Assembly: GCA_016288775.1 (NCBI GenBank) | Contig: JAEELG010000007.1 | Coordinates: forward strand, 1 to 43,055 | DNA length: 43,055 bases | DNA from: Bacteroidales bacterium | Lineage (GTDB): Bacteria > Bacteroidota > Bacteroidia > Bacteroidales > UBA932 | Reading direction: 5' to 3' | In this document: piece by piece, positions 26,261-33,005 of the stretch | Layout: each line of letters opens with the position of its first letter | How positions within the stretch are numbered: position 1 is the first letter of the stretch | Notes under the pieces: generated by a model | Database searches by the model: none | What the model was told of the DNA's origin: nothing | What the model saw: the letters and a program-made list of their open reading frames with translations, nothing else | Made by a program: the position numbers and the translations under genes

Positions 26261-26448
26261 ATGACCGGCGCCACTAGAATGCGTAAGAGGCCGATTTGCG
26301 GTGCAGGTCACGGCAACATTTTCGGACCTGCGCCATGGAGGAGCGAAAGCGGGGATGACCGGCGCCACTAGAATGCGTAAGAGGCCGATTTGCGGTGCAG
26401 GTCACGGCAACATTTTCGGACCTGCACCACGGAGGAGCGAAAGCGGGG
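26261..26448. repeat. 94-bp direct duplication in array B
   Basis: 26261-26354 and 26355-26448 differ at only two positions, in the right palindrome arm and just after it. Each copy contains a minus decamer, a 27-nt spacer, and the 35-bp palindrome. The duplication extends by exact array units. Confidence 0.92.
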
Positions 26449-26570
26449 GTGACCTGCACCACGGAGGAGCGAAAGCGGGGGTGACCAGCGCCACGGAGCG
26501 GCAGGCAGCAGAGGTCTCCGAGCGACTTTGGAAATGCAGAGCATTTTTGTAGCAGGAGCTTGGAGGCCTG

Positions 26571-26662
26571 CTGCTGCCTGCCGCGGTCAGCGACGTTAAC
26601 AGGAGTTCGGCGTTCTCTGCTGCCTGCCGCGGTCAGCGACGTTAACAGGAGTTCGGCGTTCT
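26571..26662. repeat. 46-bp tandem repeat downstream of feoAB
   Basis: Two identical copies (26571-26616 and 26617-26662), plus the start of a third (CTGCTGAC...). The unit begins CTGCTGCCTGCCGCGG and does not contain the array decamer. The inverted form GCAGGCAGCAG at 26501-26511 could pair with either copy. Function unknown; it may help end the feoAB transcript. Nothing else is seen in 26493-26712. Confidence 0.88.
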
Positions 26663-26712
26663 CTGCTGACTGTCGACGATCGTTCCTACTGCTGCCTACC
26701 GCTGAAGCCCAG

Positions 26713-29088
26713 CTAAATCACCAGCCCGGCGACAAGATACGCCAGCCAGGCTACAAGCCAGGCCACGAGGCATTGGAATACGATTACGAACAGCGCCCAC
26801 CAGCCGCCGAGCTCCCGCTTGACGGACGCGATCGCCGCCACGCACGGCGTATAAAGCAGGCAGAACACCAGCATGGGCACCGCGGTCAGAACGGTCAGCG
26901 ACTCCAGCACTCCAAGCACTTCCATTGTGGACACCACGCTCTCTTTGGCCAGGAAGCCGGAAATGAACGCCGTCACTATCCTCCAGTCGCCCAAGCCGAG
27001 CGGCGCGAACAGCGGAGCCAGCAGCCCGGCGATCCATGCCAGCATGCTCCCTTCGCCATCGACCACCATGTTGAAGCGGAAATCGAAAGTCTGCAGGAAC
27101 CAGATTATCAGCGTCGCCACGAAAATCACCGTGAAGGCGCGCTGCAGGAAGTCCTTGGTCTTGTCCCACAGCAGATGCCCCACGTTCCGCAGCTGCGGCA
27201 GGCGGTAATTCGGCAGCTCCATCACGAACGGCGCCGCCTCCGACTTGCCTCCGATATGCTTTGAAACCAGCGCCACGATCATCCCCACGCACACGGAAAG
27301 CAGATACAGGCACACCAGCACCAGCCCGCCGTGCCCAGGGAAGAAGGCGCTGCTCAGGAAGGCATAGACCGGCAGCTTGGCAGAGCAGCTCATGAACGGA
27401 GTCAGCAGAATCGTCTTGCGGCGGTCGCGGGCCGACGGCAGCGTGCGCGACGCCATCACGCCCGGCACCGAGCACCCGAGGCCGATCAGCAGCGGCACGA
27501 TACTCCGCCCCGAGAGCCCCAGCTTGCGCAGGAATCCGTCGGTCACGTACGCCACGCGCGCCATGTAGCCGCTGTCCTCCAGCATGGAAAGGAAGAAGAA
27601 CAGGATGACGATGATGGGCACGAAACTGCACACGGCGCCCACGCCTCCGAAGATGGCGTCCACCACCAGCGACTGCACCGCCGGACTCACGTTCCAGCGT
27701 TCCAGAAGCGTACCCACAGCGGCGCCCAGGGCCGAAATGCCGTCGTCAAGCAGCCCCTGCAGAGGCGCTCCCAACACGTCGATGGTGAGCCAGATGACCA
27801 GCGCGATAATCGCCACGAAGATGGGGATCGCCGTCCACTTTCCGGTGAGCACCCTGTCGATGCGGCGGCTGCGGAGATACTCCTTGCTCTCCCTGGGTTT
27901 CACCACCGTCTCCTCGCATAGGCGGCGGATAAACGTATAACGCATCTCGGCGATTGCGGCGGCCCGGTCGAGCCCGCGCTCCTTCTCCATCGTCACAATG
28001 ATGCCTTCGATGGTGGCCCGCTCCTCCGGAGTCAGCGCCAGCGCTTTCTCCACCCAATCGTCACCTTCGATAAGCTTGGTGGCGGCGAAGCGGGCGGGGA
28101 TGCCGGCAGCGGCGGCGTGGTCCTCGACCAGGTGGATCACGCTGTGCAGGCAGCGATGCACAGCTCCTCCGTTGTCGTCCTTGCCGCAGAAGTCGTTGCG
28201 GCCGGGAGTTTCCTGGTAGCGCGCCACGTGCACGGCGTGCTCCACGAGTTCGTCGATACCCTCGTTGCGGGCGGCGGAAATGCCCACCACAGGAATGCCC
28301 AGGATGCGCTCCATCTCGTTGATGCGGATGGCGCCGCCGTTGCCGCGCACCTCATCCATCATATTGAGCGCCAGCACCATAGGCACGCCGAGTTCCATCA
28401 GTTGGAGCGTCAGGTAGAGGTTGCGTTCGATGTTGCTCGCGTCCACGATGTTGATGAGGCCCTTGGTGGAGGGATTCAGGATGAATTCGCGGGAGACGAT
28501 CTCCTCCGCGGTGTACGGCGACAGCGAATATATGCCCGGCAAGTCGGTGATGGAAGTGCCGGGATAGCCCCGGATGACGCCGTCCTTGCGGTCCACCGTC
28601 ACGCCGGGGAAATTGCCCACGTGCTGGTTGGAGCCGGTGAGCACGTTGAACAGAGTGGTCTTGCCGCAGTTCTGCTGGCCGGCGAGCGCAAAGCTCAGCA
28701 CGGTATCCTTCGGAAGAGGATTCTCGTGGTCGCGGGAGTGGTATTTGCCGCCCTCGCCGAGGCCAGGGTGGGCGTTGTGGTCGTGCAACCAGGCGTTGCG
28801 CCCCTTGTCGCCGGGAACGTCGCCGTCTACCATGGAAGCGGCGCCGGAGCCAGCTTCGTCAGAAATCTCTCTCACGGTGATGCTTGCGGCATCGGCTTTG
28901 CGCAGGGTGAGGGCGTAACCGCTCACCTGCAACTGTATGGGGTCGCCCATGGGCGCCCTGTCCACCACCTTCAAGGCGGCTCCGGGGATAAGGCCCATGT
29001 CCAGGAAATGCCTCCGTCCGGCGCCTTCGCCGCCCACTGTCTCCACGACGGCGGCACGCCCTGTTTCAAGTTGGTCTATTGTCAGCAT
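26713..29088 (-). CDS. feoB: Fused ferrous iron transporter FeoA-FeoB
   Basis: A 791-aa fusion. FeoA SH3-like domain at about 1-73 (FLDMGLIPGAALKVV). A linker of about 55 residues contains five His (LHDHNAH; YHSRDH). The GTP-binding domain has a P-loop GQQNCGKTT (137-145), DLPG (182-185) and NMMDE. After the helical GDI-like domain, the membrane domain includes the Gate signatures IVPLLIGLGCSVPGVMASR and FCLLYTPCVAAIASVKRE, with their conserved Cys. It imports Fe(II) across the inner membrane. The ATG at 29088 starts the FeoA-like MLTIDQLETG and lies just downstream of a -7 box. Confidence 0.96.
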   Translation of the reverse strand: MLTIDQLETGRAAVVETVGGEGAGRRHFLDMGLIPGAALKVVDRAPMGDPIQLQVSGYALTLRKADAASITVREISDEAGSGAASMVDGDVPGDKGRNAWLHDHNAHPGLGEGGKYHSRDHENPLPKDTVLSFALAGQQNCGKTTLFNVLTGSNQHVGNFPGVTVDRKDGVIRGYPGTSITDLPGIYSLSPYTAEEIVSREFILNPSTKGLINIVDASNIERNLYLTLQLMELGVPMVLALNMMDEVRGNGGAIRINEMERILGIPVVGISAARNEGIDELVEHAVHVARYQETPGRNDFCGKDDNGGAVHRCLHSVIHLVEDHAAAAGIPARFAATKLIEGDDWVEKALALTPEERATIEGIIVTMEKERGLDRAAAIAEMRYTFIRRLCEETVVKPRESKEYLRSRRIDRVLTGKWTAIPIFVAIIALVIWLTIDVLGAPLQGLLDDGISALGAAVGTLLERWNVSPAVQSLVVDAIFGGVGAVCSFVPIIVILFFFLSMLEDSGYMARVAYVTDGFLRKLGLSGRSIVPLLIGLGCSVPGVMASRTLPSARDRRKTILLTPFMSCSAKLPVYAFLSSAFFPGHGGLVLVCLYLLSVCVGMIVALVSKHIGGKSEAAPFVMELPNYRLPQLRNVGHLLWDKTKDFLQRAFTVIFVATLIIWFLQTFDFRFNMVVDGEGSMLAWIAGLLAPLFAPLGLGDWRIVTAFISGFLAKESVVSTMEVLGVLESLTVLTAVPMLVFCLLYTPCVAAIASVKRELGGWWALFVIVFQCLVAWLVAWLAYLVAGLVI

Positions 29089-29096
29089 TGCGGATG

Positions 29097-29127
29097 CAAA
29101 GTTAGACCATCGCGGCCGCCGGCGCAA
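29097..29127 (-). promoter_or_regulatory. feoAB promoter
   Basis: On the minus strand there is a -33 TTG (plus-strand 29125-29127), a 20-nt spacer and the -7 box TAACTTTG (29097-29104). The ATG comes 8 nt after the box, implying almost no leader. Confidence 0.6.
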
Positions 29128-29144
29128 TACCAATTAGTTGGTAT
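29127..29144. promoter_or_regulatory. Palindromic operator candidate between feoAB and the endonuclease gene
   Basis: ATACCAA (29127-29133) TTAG TTGGTAT (29138-29144) is a perfect 7+7 inverted repeat. It touches the feoAB -33 element and sits near the expected -33 of the divergent gene at 29180. The position suits a repressor that reports metal status. The sequence does not match the classical Fur box, so the regulator is unknown. Confidence 0.5.
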
Positions 29145-29179
29145 TCTTGCGGATTTTTGCGTAATTTGCAGGACACAAC

Positions 29180-30025
29180 ATGAAAAAGCTCAAGAAAACC
29201 ATAGCGGCCGTGGCCGTAGCCGCAGGACTGCTGATCTGGTACTACATCGACAACAACGGCGGGCAGGACGAACAGGAACCCGTCCCCGCCGAAGCCTCTG
29301 CAGGCACAAGCGCAGACGCAGCCACGGCGGACCTGCTGGAACTCCCGGCGCCCACCGGAGGCCGCACGGTACGGCACGGGGCCTACGTCAGCTCCTACAA
29401 CCCGAAGACACTCATCCCCGACTGGGTGGCCTACGAGCTCACCGCCGAAGAGGCGGAAGGCCGCCGCGAGCGCGAAGGAATCGAGTTTCGCAAGGACCCC
29501 GACCTGCGCGGATGCACCCAGGCCATGCGGGAGGACTACTCCGGCTCCGGATGGACCAAGGGCCACATGATTCCCGCCGCCGACGCGGCATTCAGCAGCT
29601 CCGCCATGGCGGAGACCTTCTACTTCACCAACATCTGCCCTCAGGACCAGACCCTCAACGCCGGCGACTGGCAGTATCTGGAAAAGCGCGTGCGCAGTTG
29701 GGCCAGGCGGTACGGCAGCGTGTGGGTAGTCACCGGACCTATAGTCGGCACCGGCCGCTACGGCACCATCGGCGAGCGCGGCGTCACCGTGCCAGATTCC
29801 TTCTTCAAGGCCCTCCTGGTACGCCGTGAGGACGGTTCCTACAGCGCAATAGCCTTCGTGATGGACAACGACGACGAACGCTACATGCTGAAAGACTGTT
29901 CCATGAGCGTCAACGAACTGGAGCAGATCACCGGCTTCGATTTCTTCCCCGGCCTCGACGACCGCATCGAAGAGAAAGTTGAAGGAACCGTAAAACTATC
30001 CGACTGGGGAATCAAAAAGAATTAG
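29180..30025 (+). CDS. Secreted/membrane-anchored DNA/RNA non-specific endonuclease
   Basis: A 281-aa protein with an N-terminal membrane anchor or signal (KKTIAAVAVAAGLLIWYYI), a low-complexity linker, then a beta-beta-alpha-Me nuclease domain (about 65-270). The active-site segment WTKGHMIPAADAAFSS (family DRGHxxP-like, with catalytic His) is followed by FYFTNICPQDQTLNAGDW, whose Asn residues match the Mg-binding Asn. Such enzymes degrade extracellular nucleic acid. The purine nucleoside phosphorylase and nucleosidase that follow suggest a nucleic-acid scavenging group, an inference from order. Confidence 0.93.
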   Translation: MKKLKKTIAAVAVAAGLLIWYYIDNNGGQDEQEPVPAEASAGTSADAATADLLELPAPTGGRTVRHGAYVSSYNPKTLIPDWVAYELTAEEAEGRREREGIEFRKDPDLRGCTQAMREDYSGSGWTKGHMIPAADAAFSSSAMAETFYFTNICPQDQTLNAGDWQYLEKRVRSWARRYGSVWVVTGPIVGTGRYGTIGERGVTVPDSFFKALLVRREDGSYSAIAFVMDNDDERYMLKDCSMSVNELEQITGFDFFPGLDDRIEEKVEGTVKLSDWGIKKN

Positions 30026-30052
30026 TAAATTCGTAAAATTTTTCGACTCGAT

Positions 30053-30760
30053 ATGGCAAACACTCCCACCGCCCACATAGGGGCCCGGAAAGGCGAAATC
30101 GCCGAAACCGTCATCATGGCAGGCGACCCCCTGCGCGCACAGTTCATGGCAGAAAGTTTCCTGGAGGATCCAGTGCAGTTCAACAACGTCCGCGGCATGC
30201 TCGGCTTCACCGGCACCTACAACGGCAAGCGCGTGAGCGTGATGGGGCACGGAATGGGTATCCCTTCCATCGGCATCTACACCTACGAGCTCTACAATTT
30301 CTACGGAGTGAAAACCATAATCAGGGTGGGCTCAGCGGGCTCCTACAGCAAGGACCTGCACATCGGCGACCTCGTGCTGGCACAGGGCGCATGCACCGAC
30401 TCCAACTACGGCGCACAGTACCACCTACCAGGCATTTTCGCCCCTATCGCCGACTTCGAGCTGCTCCGCAAGGCGGCCGACGAATGCGAGAAGCGCGGCT
30501 TCAACTACAAGGTCGGCAACGTCATGTCAAGCGACGTTTTCTACGCCGATGCCCCCGACATCAGCGGATGGGTGAAGATGGGCGTGCTCGCCGTTGAGAT
30601 GGAAGCCTCCGCGCTGTACATGAACGCCGCGCGCAGCGGCAACCGGGCGCTGGTCATCTGCACCATCTCCGATCACGTGCTCACCGGCGAGGAAACCACC
30701 TCCGAGCAGCGCCGCACCGCGTTCACCGACATGATGGAGGTGGCTCTCTCACTCATCTGA
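30053..30760 (+). CDS. deoD: Purine nucleoside phosphorylase, DeoD type
   Basis: A 235-aa hexameric-type PNP that splits purine (deoxy)ribonucleosides with phosphate. HIGARKGEIAETVIMAGDPLRA (first part GEIAETVIMAGDPLRA), GHGMGIPSIGIYTYEL, GNVMSSDVFY, VEMEASALY and TISDH are DeoD signatures, the last with the general-acid Asp. It starts 27 nt after the endonuclease and 4 nt before mtnN. Confidence 0.96.
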   Translation: MANTPTAHIGARKGEIAETVIMAGDPLRAQFMAESFLEDPVQFNNVRGMLGFTGTYNGKRVSVMGHGMGIPSIGIYTYELYNFYGVKTIIRVGSAGSYSKDLHIGDLVLAQGACTDSNYGAQYHLPGIFAPIADFELLRKAADECEKRGFNYKVGNVMSSDVFYADAPDISGWVKMGVLAVEMEASALYMNAARSGNRALVICTISDHVLTGEETTSEQRRTAFTDMMEVALSLI

Positions 30761-30764
30761 CGCC

Positions 30765-31391
30765 ATGAAGAAAATCGCAGTCATCGTAGCCCTCGAAAGC
30801 GAATACGACTTCGCGAAGAGCATACTCGCAGATAAGCCCGGAATCAGCCTGAGCATGTGCGGCATGGGCAAGGTGAACGCCGCCATCGGCGCCACCGCCA
30901 TCATCGAGAAAAACCGCCCGGACGCCATCATATCCACAGGCCTCGCAGGCGCCATCGACAGGAGCCTGCACACCATGGACATCATCGTGGCCAGGCAGGT
31001 GGCCTACCACGACGTGTGGTGCGGCGAAGGCAACGAATACGGGCAGGTTCAAGGCTACCCGCGTTTCTTCGACGCCGACAGGGAACTGTACGACAAGGCC
31101 ATGAGCCTTTCGGTGGAGGGCCTGAGCATCAAGGGAGGCCTGCAGATCAGCGGCGACCGGTTCATAAACGCCGAAGACGTGCCGCACCTGCGCAGGATGT
31201 ACCCCGAAGCCCTGTCGGTAGACATGGAGTCCGGCGCCCTGGCGCAGACCTGCCACCGCTACGGCGTGCCCTTCATCAGCTTCCGCGTGATTTCCGACGG
31301 CTGCGACGAGTCCACCTACAACGACTTCTGGACCAAGGCCCCCGAGAACTCGTTCAAGATTCTGAAGTCCTTCCTGGACACTCTTCTGTAA
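30765..31391 (+). CDS. mtnN: 5'-methylthioadenosine/S-adenosylhomocysteine nucleosidase family
   Basis: A 208-aa MTAN-like nucleosidase. MKKIAVIVALESEYDFAK at the start, MCGMGKVNAAIGAT, GLAGAI, SVDMESGALAQTCHRYGVPF (first part VDMESGALAQ, substrate-binding Met-Glu) and FRVISDGCDE (catalytic Asp) fit the family. It removes the base from MTA/SAH or related nucleosides. At 208 aa it is a little shorter than the 230 typical, so the exact substrate is less certain than the fold. Its stop lies 10 nt from that of the converging DUF1460 gene. Confidence 0.9.
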   Translation: MKKIAVIVALESEYDFAKSILADKPGISLSMCGMGKVNAAIGATAIIEKNRPDAIISTGLAGAIDRSLHTMDIIVARQVAYHDVWCGEGNEYGQVQGYPRFFDADRELYDKAMSLSVEGLSIKGGLQISGDRFINAEDVPHLRRMYPEALSVDMESGALAQTCHRYGVPFISFRVISDGCDESTYNDFWTKAPENSFKILKSFLDTLL

Positions 31392-31401
31392 AGGATAATC
31401 C

Positions 31402-32235
31402 TTAAAGCGGGCGGAACACCATCACTCCGTCCACATTCTTGCGGTTCCGAACGTATTCGAGAAGCGTGGTGGGGTTGTAGATGACCTTCATCGCCTCTCC
31501 GTTGGATGCGTGTATGAAGCCCACGGTGCCGTCGTTGGAGACCGAGGCAATGGCCACGTGCGCTATGTCGAGCCCAGGCACAGTGGAGGTGAAGCAGATA
31601 AGGTCGCCGGAGCGTATGCCATTCTGGCATTCCTCCAGCTTATCTTGCGGTATGTACCACGAGGGCTCGGAGTTCAGCTCTTCCTCAATCTTGCGAATCG
31701 CCTCGACGTCGGTCATCAGCGGATAGCTGCCCGGATGTGTGGACATGAAGTTGATGGGATGGTCGAAGATTTCGCCTCCCAGCTCCCTGGACATATCTTT
31801 GAGCGTGCCCCTGCGGCATGCGCGCCGGAAATTCTCGGTGGTATAGTGGATGCGGTCTTCGAAGCGCGTCACCACGCCGTCGCGGTAGCGCCCCTCCAGC
31901 ACGCATGCGGCGAAGCGGCGGAAGTCGCCTCCCTCCTTTGCTGTGCGCGCCAGTGCGAAACAGGTCTCAACGAAGATGATGCAGTCGGTGCGGGTGAGGA
32001 AGATGCGCAGCTGTTCGCCCTCGCCCTCGTTGAGGGTGTTCGCCACGTAGGTCTGACCCATCAGGGCGTTGGCGGCCTGGTGCACCAGGTCGGCGGTGGG
32101 GAGGCTGCGGTTGCGCTCCAGCCTCTGCAGCACCTTGACTGCAAGCAGCGAATCCGCCTCGGTGGTGACGTAAGCCTGGGCTCCTGCAAGAAGCGGCAGG
32201 AGCATCGCGACCAGCGCAGGAAGCAATCGTTTCAT
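31402..32235 (-). CDS. DUF1460 amidase-like exported protein
   Basis: A 277-aa protein with a signal peptide (MKRLLPALVAMLLPLLAGAQA) and the DUF1460 (N-acetylmuramoyl-L-alanine amidase-like) domain. TRTDCIIFVETCFALAR carries the presumed catalytic Cys, and DIAHVAIAS the His of a papain-like NlpC/P60-related fold. Related proteins act on cell-wall peptides or anhydro-muropeptides in Bacteroidota. It is the last gene of a three-gene envelope operon, sharing one base with the PCMD gene (stop/start overlap at 32235). Confidence 0.9.
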   Translation of the reverse strand: MKRLLPALVAMLLPLLAGAQAYVTTEADSLLAVKVLQRLERNRSLPTADLVHQAANALMGQTYVANTLNEGEGEQLRIFLTRTDCIIFVETCFALARTAKEGGDFRRFAACVLEGRYRDGVVTRFEDRIHYTTENFRRACRRGTLKDMSRELGGEIFDHPINFMSTHPGSYPLMTDVEAIRKIEEELNSEPSWYIPQDKLEECQNGIRSGDLICFTSTVPGLDIAHVAIASVSNDGTVGFIHASNGEAMKVIYNPTTLLEYVRNRKNVDGVMVFRPL

Positions 32236-33005
32236 CAGTAGTTGAATTTGAATTCGTCGACGTAGATTACCGTTCCGCTGCCTCCGGTACCTTCCCCGCC
32301 CCAGCGGCTGCCGGTAACGGTGAACACGGCGTAGCGTGGAGTCTTGTCACTGCGGTAAGTGAACGGAATCTCAAAGGGAACGTAGCCGGAGGTGCCTTTT
32401 TTGATTACCAGAGTGGCGTATCCGATTACGTGGGGATTGGTCTTGACGTCGATGAATCCGTCCTTGTGGCTTATCTGGGTGTAGGGTTTTTCCCAGTCGG
32501 TCAGGAGCACCTCGATGATCCCTTCGTCCATCTTTCCCTCCTTGCTCTCGTGAGGAGGCTTGGTGGCGTTGATCTTTTTGGGAATGTAGTGATAGTAGCC
32601 GGAGAGGCTCCTGGGGCGCCCTGTGAACGGCGCGCCGAGCTGCGATTCAGCGCCCGCCATGTCCACCACACGGATAAAGCGGCCGTTGAAGATGTTGCCG
32701 GCAAGGAAGGTCCACGCCAGCTTGCGGCTTTCGATGCGCGCTGCAGCCTTACCCTTGCCGGGCACCGCCACATGCTCGTAATCGGGCGTGGCGATATTCA
32801 TGCCCATCTTGCTGGTTCCGGGATTGGGGGAATCCCAGATCCGGCGGCTCGCCGGTGCATCCTTGGCATACAGGCACCAGGCGCCGCCGCTCTTCGACCA
32901 CGTGTCGAAGTTCATGTTGTACAGCTGCGGCCCCTCCTGCGCCTTCAGCGCGAGAGGGAGCAAGACGGCCAGCAGGGCCGAGAGGAAGTGGATCCTGGGA
33001 CTCAT
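32235..33005 (-). CDS. PCMD-domain exported protein
   Basis: A 256-aa protein with signal peptide (LSALLAVLLPLALKAQ) and a beta-sandwich belonging to the putative carbohydrate-metabolism (PCMD) family: YNMNFDTWSKSGGAWCLY at the start, LSGYYHYIPKK in the middle, and the C-terminal VIYVDEFKFNY. The family is Bacteroidota-specific and often sits near polysaccharide-handling genes; activity is not established. It directly follows the GDPD gene. Confidence 0.85.
   Translation of the reverse strand: MSPRIHFLSALLAVLLPLALKAQEGPQLYNMNFDTWSKSGGAWCLYAKDAPASRRIWDSPNPGTSKMGMNIATPDYEHVAVPGKGKAAARIESRKLAWTFLAGNIFNGRFIRVVDMAGAESQLGAPFTGRPRSLSGYYHYIPKKINATKPPHESKEGKMDEGIIEVLLTDWEKPYTQISHKDGFIDVKTNPHVIGYATLVIKKGTSGYVPFEIPFTYRSDKTPRYAVFTVTGSRWGGEGTGGSGTVIYVDEFKFNY

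Larger units (their letters stand above)
23673..26492. mobile_element. Candidate RAYT module bounded by two inverted repeat arrays
   Basis: The segment carries the Y1-transposase-like gene, a short-chain dehydrogenase and a 47-aa Cys-rich peptide, bounded left by array A and right by array B. The arrays share sequence in reverse-complement orientation over a core of about 80 bp, including a 35-bp palindrome that differs mainly in one loop base and one arm base. Flanking genes psuK and feoAB lie outside. The boundaries given are those of the arrays; no target-site duplication was identified. Whether the whole segment moves, or only the repeat units under RAYT control, cannot be told from sequence. 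Confidence 0.5.
26074..26492. repeat. Repeat array B: phased decamers in both orientations
   Basis: Most of the 558-nt gap between the transposase gene and feoAB, plus the 3' end of the transposase gene itself. Plus-oriented decamers start at 26074 (degenerate), 26107, 26140, 26172, 26205, 26238, 26300 and 26394. Minus-oriented ones start at 26263, 26325, 26357, 26419, 26451 and 26483. Spacings are 33, 33, 32, 33, 33, 25, 37, 25, 32, 37, 25, 32 and 32. Every +/- step of 25 nt makes a hairpin with 10-nt arms and exactly 15 nt of loop. Loop 26310-26324 recurs unchanged at 26404-26418, and with one change in array A. The order of orientations read outward matches array A. Confidence 0.92.

Noticed and set aside
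23673..26492. The arrays as CRISPR
   Set aside because: The repeated motif is only 10 bp and occurs in both orientations, spacers are themselves repeated, and there are no cas genes. The periodicity merely resembles CRISPR spacing.
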